In this document: one piece after another, positions 1 through 9,921 of the stretch
How positions within the stretch are numbered: the stretch's first letter is position 1
Layout of the letters: each line of letters starts with the position of its first letter
Assembly: GCF_001641695.1 (NCBI RefSeq)
Contig: NZ_LSEF01000099.1
Location: 1 to 45,424, forward strand
DNA: 45,424 nucleotides
From: Bradyrhizobium neotropicale
Lineage (GTDB): Bacteria > Pseudomonadota > Alphaproteobacteria > Rhizobiales > Xanthobacteraceae
Reading direction: 5' to 3'
The notes under the pieces: generated by a model
Database searches by the model: none
What the model was told of the DNA's origin: nothing
Seen by the model: only the letters and a program-made list of their open reading frames with translations
Program-made: the position numbers and the translations under genes

Positions 1-11
1 CTAGTGGTTCA

Positions 12-293
12 TCACAGTGATTTTGACGTTTTGATACCGAGCCATCCGAGGATAGGCAACTTTTCGGGTGGCAAGAGGATCTCGATGCTTCGAGCGACGC
101 CGGGCTGGCGACGAATGAACCCGTTGCGTTCGAGGGTGAGGATCATCTGGTGGACTGACGGCGGGCTGACGCGGAAATGCCGCTGGATGTCGGCCTCGGC
201 GGGCGGCTGTCCGAACATGTACGAGTAGGTATGGATGAAAGCGAGATAGTGTCCCTGCTTCTCGGTGAAGTGCGCGCCTGATTTTTGACTCAT
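12..293 (-). CDS. Small LexA/MarR-like winged-helix protein carried by the IS630 element
   Basis: This 93-residue protein resembles the DNA-binding N-terminal domain of LexA. It has the pattern FTEKQGHYLAFIHTY, then PPAEADIQRHF and VSPPSVHQMILTLERNGF, which reads as helix, turn and recognition helix followed by a wing (FIRRQPGVARSIEIL). It has no autoprotease domain, so it is not a true LexA. The start at 293 gives a protein that begins just before the domain; an in-frame ATG at 389 would overlap the transposase start and is less likely. The gene is divergent from the transposase with 38 bases between the starts, so one short region must hold both promoters. A role as transposition regulator is an inference from position. 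Its stop lies in the left terminal repeat. Confidence 0.75.
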   Translation of the reverse strand: MSQKSGAHFTEKQGHYLAFIHTYSYMFGQPPAEADIQRHFRVSPPSVHQMILTLERNGFIRRQPGVARSIEILLPPEKLPILGWLGIKTSKSL

Positions 294-331
294 AGCTGGA
301 TTCGTCCCGGCCTCCGACAAGGAGGCGAAGC

Positions 332-1462
332 ATGAATGTACGTTATCGGGTCGAATTGAGCCAAGCCGAGCGGGACGAACTGACGGCAATGCTCGGCGGC
401 GGCACGCATTCCGCCCGCAAACTCAAACGGGCTCAGATTGTGCTGGCGGCCGATTCAGGCAGCTGCGACGCGGAGATTGCCCGAACCGTCCGGGTCAGCC
501 TTTCCACCGTCGGCCGGACCAAACGCCGTTTCGTAGAAGGCAATCTGGAGCGGGCCTTGAGTGAGGAGCCGCGTCCGGGCGCGGAACGCAAGCTGACAGG
601 CAAGGAAGAGGCCCTGCTGGTGGCGACGGCATGCGCCAAGCCGCCCGCCGGCCGCAAACGCTGGACGCTGACATTGCTGGCCGACGCGATGGTCAAGCTC
701 ACCGATCACGCCAGCCTGTCGGGCGAGACCGTGCGCCGCCGGCTGGCCGACAACGACCTCAAGCCGTGGCGCCGGGATATGTGGTGCATTCCTCATGTCG
801 ACGGCGAATACGTCGCCCGGATGGAGGATGTGCTCGATCTCTACGCCGAGGCGCCGGATCCCGAGCGGCCCCTGGTTTGCTTCGACGAGACCCCAGTCCA
901 GCTGATCGGCGAGGTACGCCAGCCGATCCCTGCCCAACCGGGACAGCGCGAGCGCTACGATTACGAATATCGCCGCAACGGTACCGTCAATCTCTTCGTC
1001 ACCTTCGATCCGCATCGCGGCTGGCGCAATGTCAAGGTTACAGACCACCGCGCCGCGGTCGACTACGCGCACTGCATGCGCGAACTCGTCGACGTCCACT
1101 ATCCCAATGCCGCCTGCATCCGTGTGGTGCAGGACAATCTGTCGATTCATACGGCCGGCGCGCTATATCAGGCATTTGCGCCTGCCGAGGCCCGTCGCAT
1201 CCTGCGCCGCCTCGAGTTCCACTACACCCCGAAACACGCCAGCTGGCTCAATATGGTCGAGTGCGAGATCAGCGTGCTGCAGCGCCAGTGTCTCGGCCGT
1301 CGCATCGACGATCCCAAAAGGCTTCGAAAAGAAATCGCAGCATGGCAACGGCAGCGAAACAAGGCGCGAGACCGCATCAAATGGATGTTCACAACCGACA
1401 AAGCCCGCGCCAAACTCGGTCGCGCCTATCCAGTTGCCGCCAAAGAGTCAAAACCACTGTGA
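332..1462 (+). CDS. IS630-family transposase
   Basis: This 376-residue DDE transposase cuts and pastes the element at TA sites. The N-terminal part (about 1-130) contains helix-turn-helix segments, including IARTVRVSLSTVGRTKRRF. The catalytic acidic residues are visible in order: LVCFDETPVQL (first Asp), VVQDNLSIH (second Asp) and SWLNMVECEIS (Glu). That is the usual D...D...E layout, and the length is normal for the family. A strong ribosome-binding site, AAGGAGG at 319-325, sits 6 bases before the ATG. The last codons and the TGA stop lie inside the right terminal repeat. No frameshift is seen, so it is probably functional. Confidence 0.93.
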   Translation: MNVRYRVELSQAERDELTAMLGGGTHSARKLKRAQIVLAADSGSCDAEIARTVRVSLSTVGRTKRRFVEGNLERALSEEPRPGAERKLTGKEEALLVATACAKPPAGRKRWTLTLLADAMVKLTDHASLSGETVRRRLADNDLKPWRRDMWCIPHVDGEYVARMEDVLDLYAEAPDPERPLVCFDETPVQLIGEVRQPIPAQPGQRERYDYEYRRNGTVNLFVTFDPHRGWRNVKVTDHRAAVDYAHCMRELVDVHYPNAACIRVVQDNLSIHTAGALYQAFAPAEARRILRRLEFHYTPKHASWLNMVECEISVLQRQCLGRRIDDPKRLRKEIAAWQRQRNKARDRIKWMFTTDKARAKLGRAYPVAAKESKPL

Positions 1463-1734
1463 TGAACCACTAGGCCGTAGCGATCGCCTAGACGGTGTCT
1501 CGTGAATTGGGTGGCTTGATACACCTGCATTGAAACCGCTCTGCTTAATGTCGGCATGCGCAGCAGACAGATGATAAGATGCAGCACACCCATGACTGAG
1601 CTGTTCGGTCCTATCGCCATAGCAAGATCGCGCGGGACACTGATCTCTACAAGTTCCGTCTATTTGCCCAGTTCGATCCGGCTTTTAACGGACGACGATC
1701 GCTGAGACGCCTCCGTTCGACCTCGACAAAATTC

Positions 1735-4700
1735 TTAAGACGCTGTTAAGTCGTCCGCATTTCCAACGGAGTCGGTATCGTCTGGCTCTCCGGGCAGAGT
1801 GAACTGAAAAACTGCGCCCCGAGGCTCTTTCGCGTCCGCCCACATCCGTCCCCCATGGGCCTCGATGATTGAACGGCAGATGGCAAGCCCCATGCCCATG
1901 CCCTGGGCTTTGGTGGTGTAGAAGGCCTCGAACAGGCGCTGTATGCTGCTCCGATCCAATCCTGGGCCGGAGTCTCGCAAGCTGACCAGTATACTGTTCG
2001 ATCCAGATCTAGCAGTACTGATCAGCAGTTTCCGCACTCCCTCATTTGCTCCGCTCATCGCCTCGACGGCATTGATGATCAAATTGAGGATCACTTGTTG
2101 GAGTTGAACCCGATCTGCTTGAATGAGCGGCAAGGCTCCTGCAAGCTGTGTTTCCACCGTGACACTATTGTTGGTCACTTCCGAGCGAGTGAGCGCTATG
2201 ACTTCAAGCACTACGTCGTTGATAGCCAAGGGTGACTTCTGTGGTGGCGCTTTCCTGATTAGCGCGCGAATCCGACCGATGACCTCTCCGGCCCGCACAC
2301 CGTCTTTCATAATCCAGCCGAACGTTTGTCGGACCCGCTCTAGATTCGGCGGCTGAACGTCGAGCCAGTTTAGGCCAGCCCCCGCGTTGCTGACGATTGC
2401 GGCGATCGGCTGGTTGACCTCATGCGCAATCGACGCCGTCAATTGGCCCATTGTGGCGACGCGGTTGGCGTGTGCAAGTTCGATAAGGGTCTCGCGATAG
2501 CGCCGCTCGCTTTCGCGGGCTCCGGCTTCCGCTCGCTTGCGTTCGGTCAAATCAATGACGAAAGTGACCCCTTGGTCCTGTCGCTCGTCGAAGGCAGCCG
2601 CCCCGATCAGCACCGGCACGCGGGTGCCATCCTTGCGGACGTACTCCTTCTCAAAGGCCTGGATAATTCCGGTCGCCTGCATTTCTGTCCGGGCGCGCGC
2701 GGTACGCTCATTCCATTCCGTCGGCGTTAAGTCGGTCCAGCGCACCCGGCCGGCGACTAGATCCTCTCGGTCGTATCCGACCATCTTGAGGAAGGCATGA
2801 TTTGCCTCGATGATGTCGCCCTCCCCGCGGAAGATGAAGATCCCGATGATGTTAGCTTCGACCAGGCGCCGGATCTTCGCTTCACGTTCTTGAACTTCAC
2901 GGTACAAACGACTGTTTTCCAGCGCTATTGCTGCTTGCGAGGCGATCAGCTTTAGCACCGAACTCCGGGCCAGCGCGAAGATATTGGGGGCCAAGTTGTT
3001 CTCGAGGTAGAGCATGCCGATGAGCTTGGCCTGAGTGAGCAAGGGCAGGCACAGAACGGAACGGGACTCGTGCTCGCGGATATAGGGGTCATCGGCAAAT
3101 GAAGAGTGGTCAGCGGCATCGTCGAGAATGACATTTTCGCCGGTGCGCATTACATAATGGAGCACTGACTCTGGGAGATCTGCCCCGGTCACGGGTTGCT
3201 CGAGCGTCTTCACAAGGACTACTTGGCTTGTCGCAGTGGCCTCTGCCTCGATCCGCGGCTCATTCCCGCGCAGCAGAATCAGCAGGCCTCGTTCGGCGCC
3301 GGCTTGCTCGATGGCGGTTCGCATCAGCGTATCGATCAATCTTTGCAAGACGATCTCACCAGAAATCGCCTGCGACACTTTGATTACCGTAGCCAGGTCG
3401 AGATGCTCAACCGGCGCCCCGATGCTCGTGCCGGACAGGGCTCGAGCTCCATCTTCCTCATTCAAGAACGGATACAAATCGTCGAGCTGGCGCACTTTAC
3501 CATCCGCTCCCCAACGCAGGTAGGCGTGCCGGGCATCTCTCAGGTAAGTGTGCGCGATCCTGTCAAACCCGCGCGCAGCGTAGAATCGCCCCGCAAGTTC
3601 GCAGGCGATTGCCTCATGGTGGGGAAACCCATTCGCTGCCGCGGTTCGGATGGAGTGTTCGTAGAGGCGCATTGCATCTGCGTCACGGTTGTCGAGCTTC
3701 GCCATTTCCGCTGCGACCAGGGCAGCTCGGTGTTCAAAATTCTGGGGGCAATTTGCTGCCCAGGCCTGCAGCCGTTCGTAATGGGCGAGTATGATGTGTC
3801 GGTGCTGCTGTTCTACTCTCATCTCTGAGCTGCCGGATTGACAAGAGTGAGACAGCGCGCCGTAGAAATGAAAATCTGCCGTCGTGCCTTCTGTCGGTAT
3901 GGTCCATAGTCGGGGTTCTGCCTTCAGCCTGGCATTGATAGCAGCAAGATAGTCACCGGCGAGAAAACGCGCCTGGAGCTTGCGGGTCCAGTAGATCGCC
4001 TCGAGGGCGGGTTGCGCGGGGCTATGCTCGAACGAGCGCTCGAAGGCCAGCTCCTCAAATTCCTGATCGTCAAAAGAGCCGAATGTGCGCGTCAAGCCGC
4101 GCATGGTCCGAACGAGTCCGAGCTGCAGAGTTATAATGTCAGCTGCGAAGCGAAACTTCATCCTTCGAATGGTAGTGAGGTTCTTCTCTATTTCGCTTTG
4201 TACGTGTTTGAGAGGATCGCCGGCGCTTAACATGTTTGCGGTCAGGTGAGCCAGGCTGTAGGCCTCATAGATGAGATCGCCAACTTCGATGGCTGCCTGG
4301 AACGCTCGCGAGATCAAGTGGCGACCCGCCCGGACATGTTTGATCCATGGCATCACGGTAGACCCGAACGCCAAGTAGACTGGAGCGCGAAAGCGGGCCA
4401 ACCCGCGGTGATCGACCAGATCGCAGGCGAGCTGACCAAAACGATAAGCCCCTTGATAGTCGCCGAAGCGCCCCCCTAAGACTCTGCCGAGCCAAGCATA
4501 GTGCGCGCACGAAGCGTCAGAATTGCCGTTATCGAGGCTGAGATTCACTGCTCGGCATATGACCAATGTCGACAGATCGGTGTCTGTAAATACGGCGGGA
4601 GGCAGGATCCGCGTCAAGACAGCTAGAGTGCCAAGGCATGTCTCATCTGTCATTGAAGGCAACTCTGCGATCTTTTCAATCTCGCTATCAGCGAGCTTTG

Positions 4701-7314
4701 ACCGCATCCGCTGATATTCTGATTGCGCCTGCTCCTGCGTTGGACGTGACGACCACTCGATGCCGACGCTACGGAGATACTCGAGACCTATCGCCACTGC
4801 GCGCTCGTTGCGGCCAAGCGTTAAGTACAGATCCACCTTCAAACATGCTACATTCGCTTGCTCGACCGCATTTATAGAGCGCATGGAAAGCGCCGACAGC
4901 CGTTCTTCCGCGACATCTAGCTCACCGATGAGGAATTCGCATTCGGCCCGATTCAACTCCAGTGCGAAGGCAAGTTCGTGCTGGCTCTGCCAGGAGTCTT
5001 TCGCGAGCAGCGCGATGCCAGCGATCAAGTATGTGAGCGCTGATGCGTAGGCTCCGGACGCTTTGGCACGCTGACCGGCGATCAAGTTGAACTTGGCGAG
5101 CTTCTCTCGCTCCTCATCGGAGGTTATTAAGGCCAGGCCTCGATCAAAATGATTGACGATATTGAAGATAGCCTCTTGAAGGCTTTCTGGCGGCGTATGG
5201 GCCAGGAGCATCCGGCCGATCCGAAGATGGGCGGGAGCGCGCGACGCCTCTGGGACCGACGAGTAGGCTGCCTCCTGGACGCGATCGTGGACGAAGCTGT
5301 AGGAACTTCCATGCCGCTCGATCATATCCTGACGGATCGCCGGCCAGAATGCCGCCTGTACCCGTGCCTGAGAAATGCCGAGAACAATCGAAAGCTCCGA
5401 GGCCTCGGCTATGTTGCCGAAACAGGCGAGCTGCCGCAGCGCATTCTGCGTTTCGATCGGCAGCCGAGTGAGCTTCCCCACCATCAGGTCCACCACATTA
5501 TCGGTGTAGCCCTTGGCGTGAATGCGCTCAAGATCCCACGTCCAGCGCGCCGCGTTGTGATCGAACGTCAACAGTTCCTCTTCGGCGAGTGCAGAAAGGA
5601 ACTGAATGACGAAAAATGGATTGCCAGCAGTCTTCTGGTGGACCAACTGTGCGAGCGGTTCTGCGAGCTTTGGCTCGCAGCGAAACGCATCCGCGATCAA
5701 CTGCCCAACATACTCAGAGGTGAGTGGCGGCAGCGTGATCTCCTCGACGTTCTCGCCGGAGCTCTTGATCCTATCGAGCTTGCGCTGCAGCGGATGGCCC
5801 GCATCAACCTCGTTGCTCCGGTAGGCACCGACGAGCAGCAGATGCAGATCGGCCCCGATCAGAACATGCTCCAACAGGTCAAGCGTTGCGGCATCAAACC
5901 ACTGCAAGTCGTCAAGGAAGAGTACCAACGGATGGTGCCGATGGGCGAAGACACCGATAAATCGGCGGAACACCAGTTGAAAACGAGTTTGTGCTTGTCG
6001 GGGCGGAAGCTCGGGAACGGCGGGCTGTTCCCCGATGATCAGCCTTAGATCGGGAATCAGGTCGACGATGAGCCGCCCGTTTGGGCCGAGCGCCTCCAGG
6101 AGCGCGTTGCGCCACGTCGCGAGCTCAGCGTCACTCTTGCCGAGAAGGGGGCGGACGACACCCTGAAATGCCTGGACTATCGTCGAATAGGGGATGTCAC
6201 GCTTGAATTGATCAAACTTTCCAGACGCGAAGAACCCGCGCGACGGCACCAGCGCTTTATGCAATTCCTGAACAACGGACGACTTTCCGATGCCGGAATA
6301 ACCGGCGACAAGCACTAATCTAGGCGCGCCGCTCTTCACAACGCGGTCGAAAGAGGCAAGCAAAGCCGCGCTCTCGGAAGCTCTCCCGTAAAGCTTCTCT
6401 GGGATCAGCAAACGATCCGGGGTGTCCTGCAAGCCCAGCTGAAATGGCCTGATACGTCCGTCGCTGGACCATTCGACGAGACAGCGCCGCAGATCGTGCT
6501 CAACACCAGCGGTCGTTTGGTAACGGTCCTCGGCAGTCTTGGCGAGTAGTTTCATGACGATCTGGGAGACCGGCTCCGGGATGCTTTGGAGTTTCTCTAG
6601 TGGTGCTGGCGGCTTTCTCGCGATATGACAGTGGATCCACTCCATAGGATCTGACGCGGCGAATGGCAGGGCGCCTGTGAGCATTTCGTAGAAAGTGACG
6701 CCGAGTGAGTAGAGATCACTGCGAGAATCGATCGATCGATTCATCCGCCCGGTCTGTTCGGGCGCCATGTAGGGCAATGTGCCGGTGATGAACTCGGGCG
6801 GCTCACTCGGCTGCCGCTCGCGCGGATAACGCGAAGCAAGACCAAAGCCGGTAAAGCGCACCTGTCCGTCGCGGCAATTCACCAGAATATGAGCGGGCTT
6901 CACGTCCTTGTGGACTAGGCCAACTCGATGGAGCTTGCCTAAACTTGCAGTGATACCCACGGCTAGACGCAAAAACCAGTTCAGCTCCAAAGGTGCGCCT
7001 AGCAACTTAATCAGTGGCTCGCCGAATGGATCCTCCAGAACCAAGGTGGTTCGGCCAGCTTCGCGCAGTAGCTCCAAGGGACGCACGGCCCAACGCCCAT
7101 CGAGCTCATTCCTCAATTCATACTCATGGGCAAGACGGTCCAGCGTGGCGCGCGCAGGATGGGCTGCGGCCGGCCGTACGGCCAGCACTGCGTGCCGGCC
7201 ACCCTCCCGACGCCACCCGCGGCGGAAGACGCAATCGCCGTCCTCCCATAGGACCTCCGAATCGTCATGCCCATCTATGTCGAACGGAGGTGAGCTGAGG
7301 GGATCCTGCGACAT
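1735..7314 (-). CDS. Giant sensor: kinase-like domain, AAA ATPase, GAF, PAS and histidine kinase
   Basis: This multidomain signalling protein (1859 residues from the chosen start) belongs to the 'trifunctional' kinase/ATP-binding/sensor histidine kinase family. Seen in order: a Ser/Thr-kinase-like domain (about 20-280, HKDVKP at 135-140), an AAA/STAND-type ATPase (Walker A GYSGIGKSS near 338, Walker B LVLFLDDLQW), a long helical TPR-like region, a GAF domain (starts DLATVIKVSQAISGE), a PAS domain (KIRRLVEANIIGIFIF) and a histidine kinase core (phosphoacceptor His about 1631 in AHEVNQPI, N box NLIINAVEAM, G boxes DSGPGLD and GMGMGLAI). The DFG aspartate is replaced (TGFGLA), so the kinase-like domain may be inactive. 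No transmembrane segment is evident, implying a cytoplasmic sensor. The start at 7314 was chosen from domain content; no clear ribosome site is seen and ATGs at 7354-7365 are alternatives. Likely partners are the response regulators at 18.9-20.0 kb. The 262 bases between its stop and the IS630 end hold no gene. Confidence 0.87.
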   Translation of the reverse strand: MSQDPLSSPPFDIDGHDDSEVLWEDGDCVFRRGWRREGGRHAVLAVRPAAAHPARATLDRLAHEYELRNELDGRWAVRPLELLREAGRTTLVLEDPFGEPLIKLLGAPLELNWFLRLAVGITASLGKLHRVGLVHKDVKPAHILVNCRDGQVRFTGFGLASRYPRERQPSEPPEFITGTLPYMAPEQTGRMNRSIDSRSDLYSLGVTFYEMLTGALPFAASDPMEWIHCHIARKPPAPLEKLQSIPEPVSQIVMKLLAKTAEDRYQTTAGVEHDLRRCLVEWSSDGRIRPFQLGLQDTPDRLLIPEKLYGRASESAALLASFDRVVKSGAPRLVLVAGYSGIGKSSVVQELHKALVPSRGFFASGKFDQFKRDIPYSTIVQAFQGVVRPLLGKSDAELATWRNALLEALGPNGRLIVDLIPDLRLIIGEQPAVPELPPRQAQTRFQLVFRRFIGVFAHRHHPLVLFLDDLQWFDAATLDLLEHVLIGADLHLLLVGAYRSNEVDAGHPLQRKLDRIKSSGENVEEITLPPLTSEYVGQLIADAFRCEPKLAEPLAQLVHQKTAGNPFFVIQFLSALAEEELLTFDHNAARWTWDLERIHAKGYTDNVVDLMVGKLTRLPIETQNALRQLACFGNIAEASELSIVLGISQARVQAAFWPAIRQDMIERHGSSYSFVHDRVQEAAYSSVPEASRAPAHLRIGRMLLAHTPPESLQEAIFNIVNHFDRGLALITSDEEREKLAKFNLIAGQRAKASGAYASALTYLIAGIALLAKDSWQSQHELAFALELNRAECEFLIGELDVAEERLSALSMRSINAVEQANVACLKVDLYLTLGRNERAVAIGLEYLRSVGIEWSSRPTQEQAQSEYQRMRSKLADSEIEKIAELPSMTDETCLGTLAVLTRILPPAVFTDTDLSTLVICRAVNLSLDNGNSDASCAHYAWLGRVLGGRFGDYQGAYRFGQLACDLVDHRGLARFRAPVYLAFGSTVMPWIKHVRAGRHLISRAFQAAIEVGDLIYEAYSLAHLTANMLSAGDPLKHVQSEIEKNLTTIRRMKFRFAADIITLQLGLVRTMRGLTRTFGSFDDQEFEELAFERSFEHSPAQPALEAIYWTRKLQARFLAGDYLAAINARLKAEPRLWTIPTEGTTADFHFYGALSHSCQSGSSEMRVEQQHRHIILAHYERLQAWAANCPQNFEHRAALVAAEMAKLDNRDADAMRLYEHSIRTAAANGFPHHEAIACELAGRFYAARGFDRIAHTYLRDARHAYLRWGADGKVRQLDDLYPFLNEEDGARALSGTSIGAPVEHLDLATVIKVSQAISGEIVLQRLIDTLMRTAIEQAGAERGLLILLRGNEPRIEAEATATSQVVLVKTLEQPVTGADLPESVLHYVMRTGENVILDDAADHSSFADDPYIREHESRSVLCLPLLTQAKLIGMLYLENNLAPNIFALARSSVLKLIASQAAIALENSRLYREVQEREAKIRRLVEANIIGIFIFRGEGDIIEANHAFLKMVGYDREDLVAGRVRWTDLTPTEWNERTARARTEMQATGIIQAFEKEYVRKDGTRVPVLIGAAAFDERQDQGVTFVIDLTERKRAEAGARESERRYRETLIELAHANRVATMGQLTASIAHEVNQPIAAIVSNAGAGLNWLDVQPPNLERVRQTFGWIMKDGVRAGEVIGRIRALIRKAPPQKSPLAINDVVLEVIALTRSEVTNNSVTVETQLAGALPLIQADRVQLQQVILNLIINAVEAMSGANEGVRKLLISTARSGSNSILVSLRDSGPGLDRSSIQRLFEAFYTTKAQGMGMGLAICRSIIEAHGGRMWADAKEPRGAVFQFTLPGEPDDTDSVGNADDLTAS

Positions 7315-7746
7315 TCGAACGTCCGGTGAGGTTTGGACATGAATCTGCCACATCATGCGCCACATGACAATTTCCGCTCGTGCGCAGAGTTTGGCAATTT
7401 CGCTTAGTTGCGGGATAGGAGCCGGTCCCGGCCACCCGATCCTATAATGGAGGAAGCTGCGTCCGGGAGCCACCGGCCGGTGCGCCCTGTATCCTGCCAA
7501 TATTTGGTCGCAAAGATTGCTCCGGCAACGCTTCCCGTCTCAACGGCAGCATGCCTTGCACGTGCGGGATTGAATAGCCCTTTCCGCTGTGAGGCCGATG
7601 GGTCCGTGTCGAGAAAGCATGACGAAGGCCCGCTGATTCCGTTTCAATACCGGCCCGACCTCACGATCAGTTTCCGTCGGCGGCAAGAAATAACGCAGAA
7701 CCGAAAAATGGCACTCCGCCAATTTATGCACGGAACTGGGTGCGTA

Positions 7747-7989
7747 CTCTCTGATGCCGACCCGTTTGTACGACCGCAGCGAATGTCGTGATGCGGCGCG
7801 AAAGCGGAAAATCGTTCTTCAAGGCGGCGCTTTGGTGCAGAACCTTAGCCGTCTCTAGGACTTCTGACATGGATGAAGCGCACTAGTTCAGCGCGGGGGT
7901 CGAACTCAAGATCTGCTAGAACCGAGATGACAGCCTGCACACCGTTCCTCACTTCCGCCGTGTGTGTCACGTATCGCGATGTATCTTGG
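7747..7989. repeat. Copy A of a degenerate ~245-base repeat
   Basis: This stretch matches 20394-20636 in the same orientation with scattered substitutions and small indels; I estimate roughly 80 percent identity by eye. It includes a fragment of the small gene that is intact in the other copy. The rest of 7315-8274 shows no gene or RNA that I can support. Confidence 0.75.
7845..7989 (-). pseudogene. 5'-truncated copy of the small gene at 20492-20689
   Basis: Reading the minus strand gives an open stretch of about 47 codons, with QDTSRYVTHTAEVRNGVQAV near its start and VLADLEFD further on, ending SPRDG and a TAA. It matches the last 47 residues of the intact small protein at 20492-20689 with only a few changes. 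Similarity stops abruptly before the QDTS residues, so the start codon and first 18 residues are missing. Most base differences between the copies keep the residue or make a mild change, so both were once under selection. Function unknown. Confidence 0.6.
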
Positions 7990-8274
7990 GCGCGGCATCC
8001 GTCTCGTTTGCGGAACATAAGACTTCACGTAGGCTGGCGGCATCATGCGGACTAGGTGCTGCAGCGAGCTAATCCGCCGTGCCCAGAGTTGGCGCGTGCA
8101 AAAGCCTTGAAAAGATTCTGAGAGAATTATGATCCTTAAGCGGACGAACCCAGTCGTGAACCATCTCGTCGCGGCCCCAGGGTTGTGCTTTCACGAGCAA
8201 TACATTATTGGGCCCCCAATGCTCATAAGTTCTAATCAGATTCTCCGCCTTGCAACAGAGGATCCGCTAACCCG

Positions 8275-9051
8275 ATGATCAAAGCTTGGCTGGACTTTCC
8301 GATATTTGAATTGTTCGCGGTTCTCATTACCCTTTACGCAACGACTGGCGCTCTCATTGTAATCGCGAGTTTCAGCACTGCAACGATTGTGCTGGTGCGC
8401 CGCGTAGAAGGCGTCGTCGCTCCGTTTTTCGGCACGGTCGGAGTGTTGTTCGCGTTCCTGACCGGATTTCTGGCCAACGATATAACCGAGCGCAACCGTC
8501 AAGCGGTCTGCGCGGTGCAAACAGAAGCGGCGGAGCTACGTAACGTCTACGCTGTTAGTAACGCGTCCGTCTCGGACATGGGCAGCCTCCGCTCAGTGCT
8601 TGCGAAATACGTCGCCGCCCTCGTGGACGACGAATGGCCGGCGATGGCGCGGGACCAGGAGGCCCATTCGGTTGTGTCCGCGTATGACGCCCTGCTGCGA
8701 GAAGTGAGCGATCCACGGATCGCTCAAACAGCGGGCGGGGCAGTGCAGACGGCCTTGCTAAATGCCGCAGTCGGAGCGGGCAGCGCGCGCTCCGAACGGC
8801 TCGCGTTGGCCTCCGACCGCACGATCGATGCCAAATGGGTTCTCGTCCTAATCCTTGGCGTGGTGACACAGATATCGATCGGGTTGGTACACTTGAGTAA
8901 GGCTGGTGCGCAAATTGCGGCGCTAAGCGTGTTCTCAATCGCGGTCGTGATGGCGCTGGGACTCATTGGTCTGCAAGAGCGTCCTTTTTCAGGTGACATC
9001 CGAGTAGAACCAGGACCTCTGGCTGAGGTCGCCAAAATCGCAGTGGAATGA
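8275..9051 (+). CDS. DUF4239-type integral membrane protein
   Basis: This 258-residue protein has four likely membrane segments: two near the N-terminus (about 10-40 and 46-67) and two near the C-terminus (about 183-205 and 208-230). A soluble loop of about 110 residues between them starts with the conserved-looking ITERNRQAV and AAELRNVY. This 2+2 layout and the loop pattern fit the DUF4239/bestrophin-like family, which is unstudied in most bacteria. An AGAGGA sequence lies about 12 bases before the ATG, a little far for a ribosome site. It stands alone: no neighbour on the same strand is close enough to form an operon. The frame is intact. Confidence 0.72.
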   Translation: MIKAWLDFPIFELFAVLITLYATTGALIVIASFSTATIVLVRRVEGVVAPFFGTVGVLFAFLTGFLANDITERNRQAVCAVQTEAAELRNVYAVSNASVSDMGSLRSVLAKYVAALVDDEWPAMARDQEAHSVVSAYDALLREVSDPRIAQTAGGAVQTALLNAAVGAGSARSERLALASDRTIDAKWVLVLILGVVTQISIGLVHLSKAGAQIAALSVFSIAVVMALGLIGLQERPFSGDIRVEPGPLAEVAKIAVE

Positions 9052-9921
9052 GGATGCATCAGCTTATCGCGGTTAACGCAAACCATTCCGGCATTGTCGC
9101 AGCCGGGAGATTTGCGTAACCGCTCGCCCCTGCGCTTGAGCGAGGACGAGAAGCTGGCGCCTCGCCTCTCACCCACATCATCCCGTGAGACCTCACGCGG
9201 GTCTTTGGAGACGACCTGGCCGGCGAGCGCCAATACAGCGGAGACGGTCGAGTAATATTTGTCATGTCCACGTCGTTTGACGACGTGTTCGGGGTGCGGC
9301 GGGTGAAGTCTGCGCGACCAAATCGAACAATGGATAAGTGGGCTAATGAGCGAAGCGTCTCGATCTTCGAGAGATGTCGTGTGTTGGAACAGTTCCTGAT
9401 GTAATTGGTAGCTTGTCGTGAGGGCAGGCAGCTGGCTGGTCTAGATGAGTGCGGGCGTTACGCGGTCGCTTGTCCGGCCTGATCTGCATTGCGTTCTGGT
9501 GAAAAGGCCGTTGAGCGTCGCAGCGGTCCTCACGACGGCGTTCCGAGCAGCGCGGCGTACCCGTCCTTCCGGCTGACGAACGATTCATTCTGCATCGAGC
9601 GATTATCTTCGATATGACGCCAGAGCTAATGTTATTCTCGTGTAGGTCTGCTGACAGGCACGGCATTGGAGTGTGAATGAAGTCTCCTGATGCGGCTGGA
9701 TAATAATCGGTCGGCTCCGCTTGATCGCGCCCGCACGTTGTTGCCGAGCTTTCAAACTGCGCGCCGAGCTTTCCTCGAGCAAGTGCAGATATACGCGGGT
9801 ATACTCAACTATACGCTGGTATAGGTGTGCAATAGGCCGCCGGATCGGCGGTGCGCAAGAGAAAATCTTAATTGAAATTCGATACGACCACTTATGTTGG
9901 ATTCAAGCGGCGGTCGGAATT
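9052..9921. other. 870-base stretch without a supportable gene
   Basis: No open frame here has a good start, ribosome site or recognisable product. The last part (about 9785-9825) is AT-rich with three TATAC/GTATA motifs and could hold the promoter of the chemotaxis receptor downstream, but I cannot place boxes with confidence. The open frame of the receptor extends back to 9721, but those residues look unlike the family. Confidence 0.4.

Larger units (their letters stand above)
4..1470 (+). mobile_element. Complete IS630-family insertion sequence
   Basis: The element starts GTGGTTCATCACAGTG and ends with the near-perfect reverse complement; about 24 terminal bases match with one mismatch near base 17. 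Both ends are flanked by TA (2-3 and 1471-1472), the target dinucleotide that IS630/Tc1/mariner elements duplicate. It carries two divergent genes: a DDE transposase on + and a 93-residue helix-turn-helix protein on -. Both reading frames end inside the terminal repeats, so the repeat supplies the TGA stop for each gene. The transposase frame is intact, so the copy looks recent and possibly active. Confidence 0.9.

Noticed and set aside
455..1150. 231-codon open frame on the minus strand
   Set aside because: Antisense to the IS630 transposase, whose DDE motifs are clear.
5149..6048. 299-codon open frame on the plus strand
   Set aside because: Antisense shadow of the giant sensor; no ribosome site or domain.
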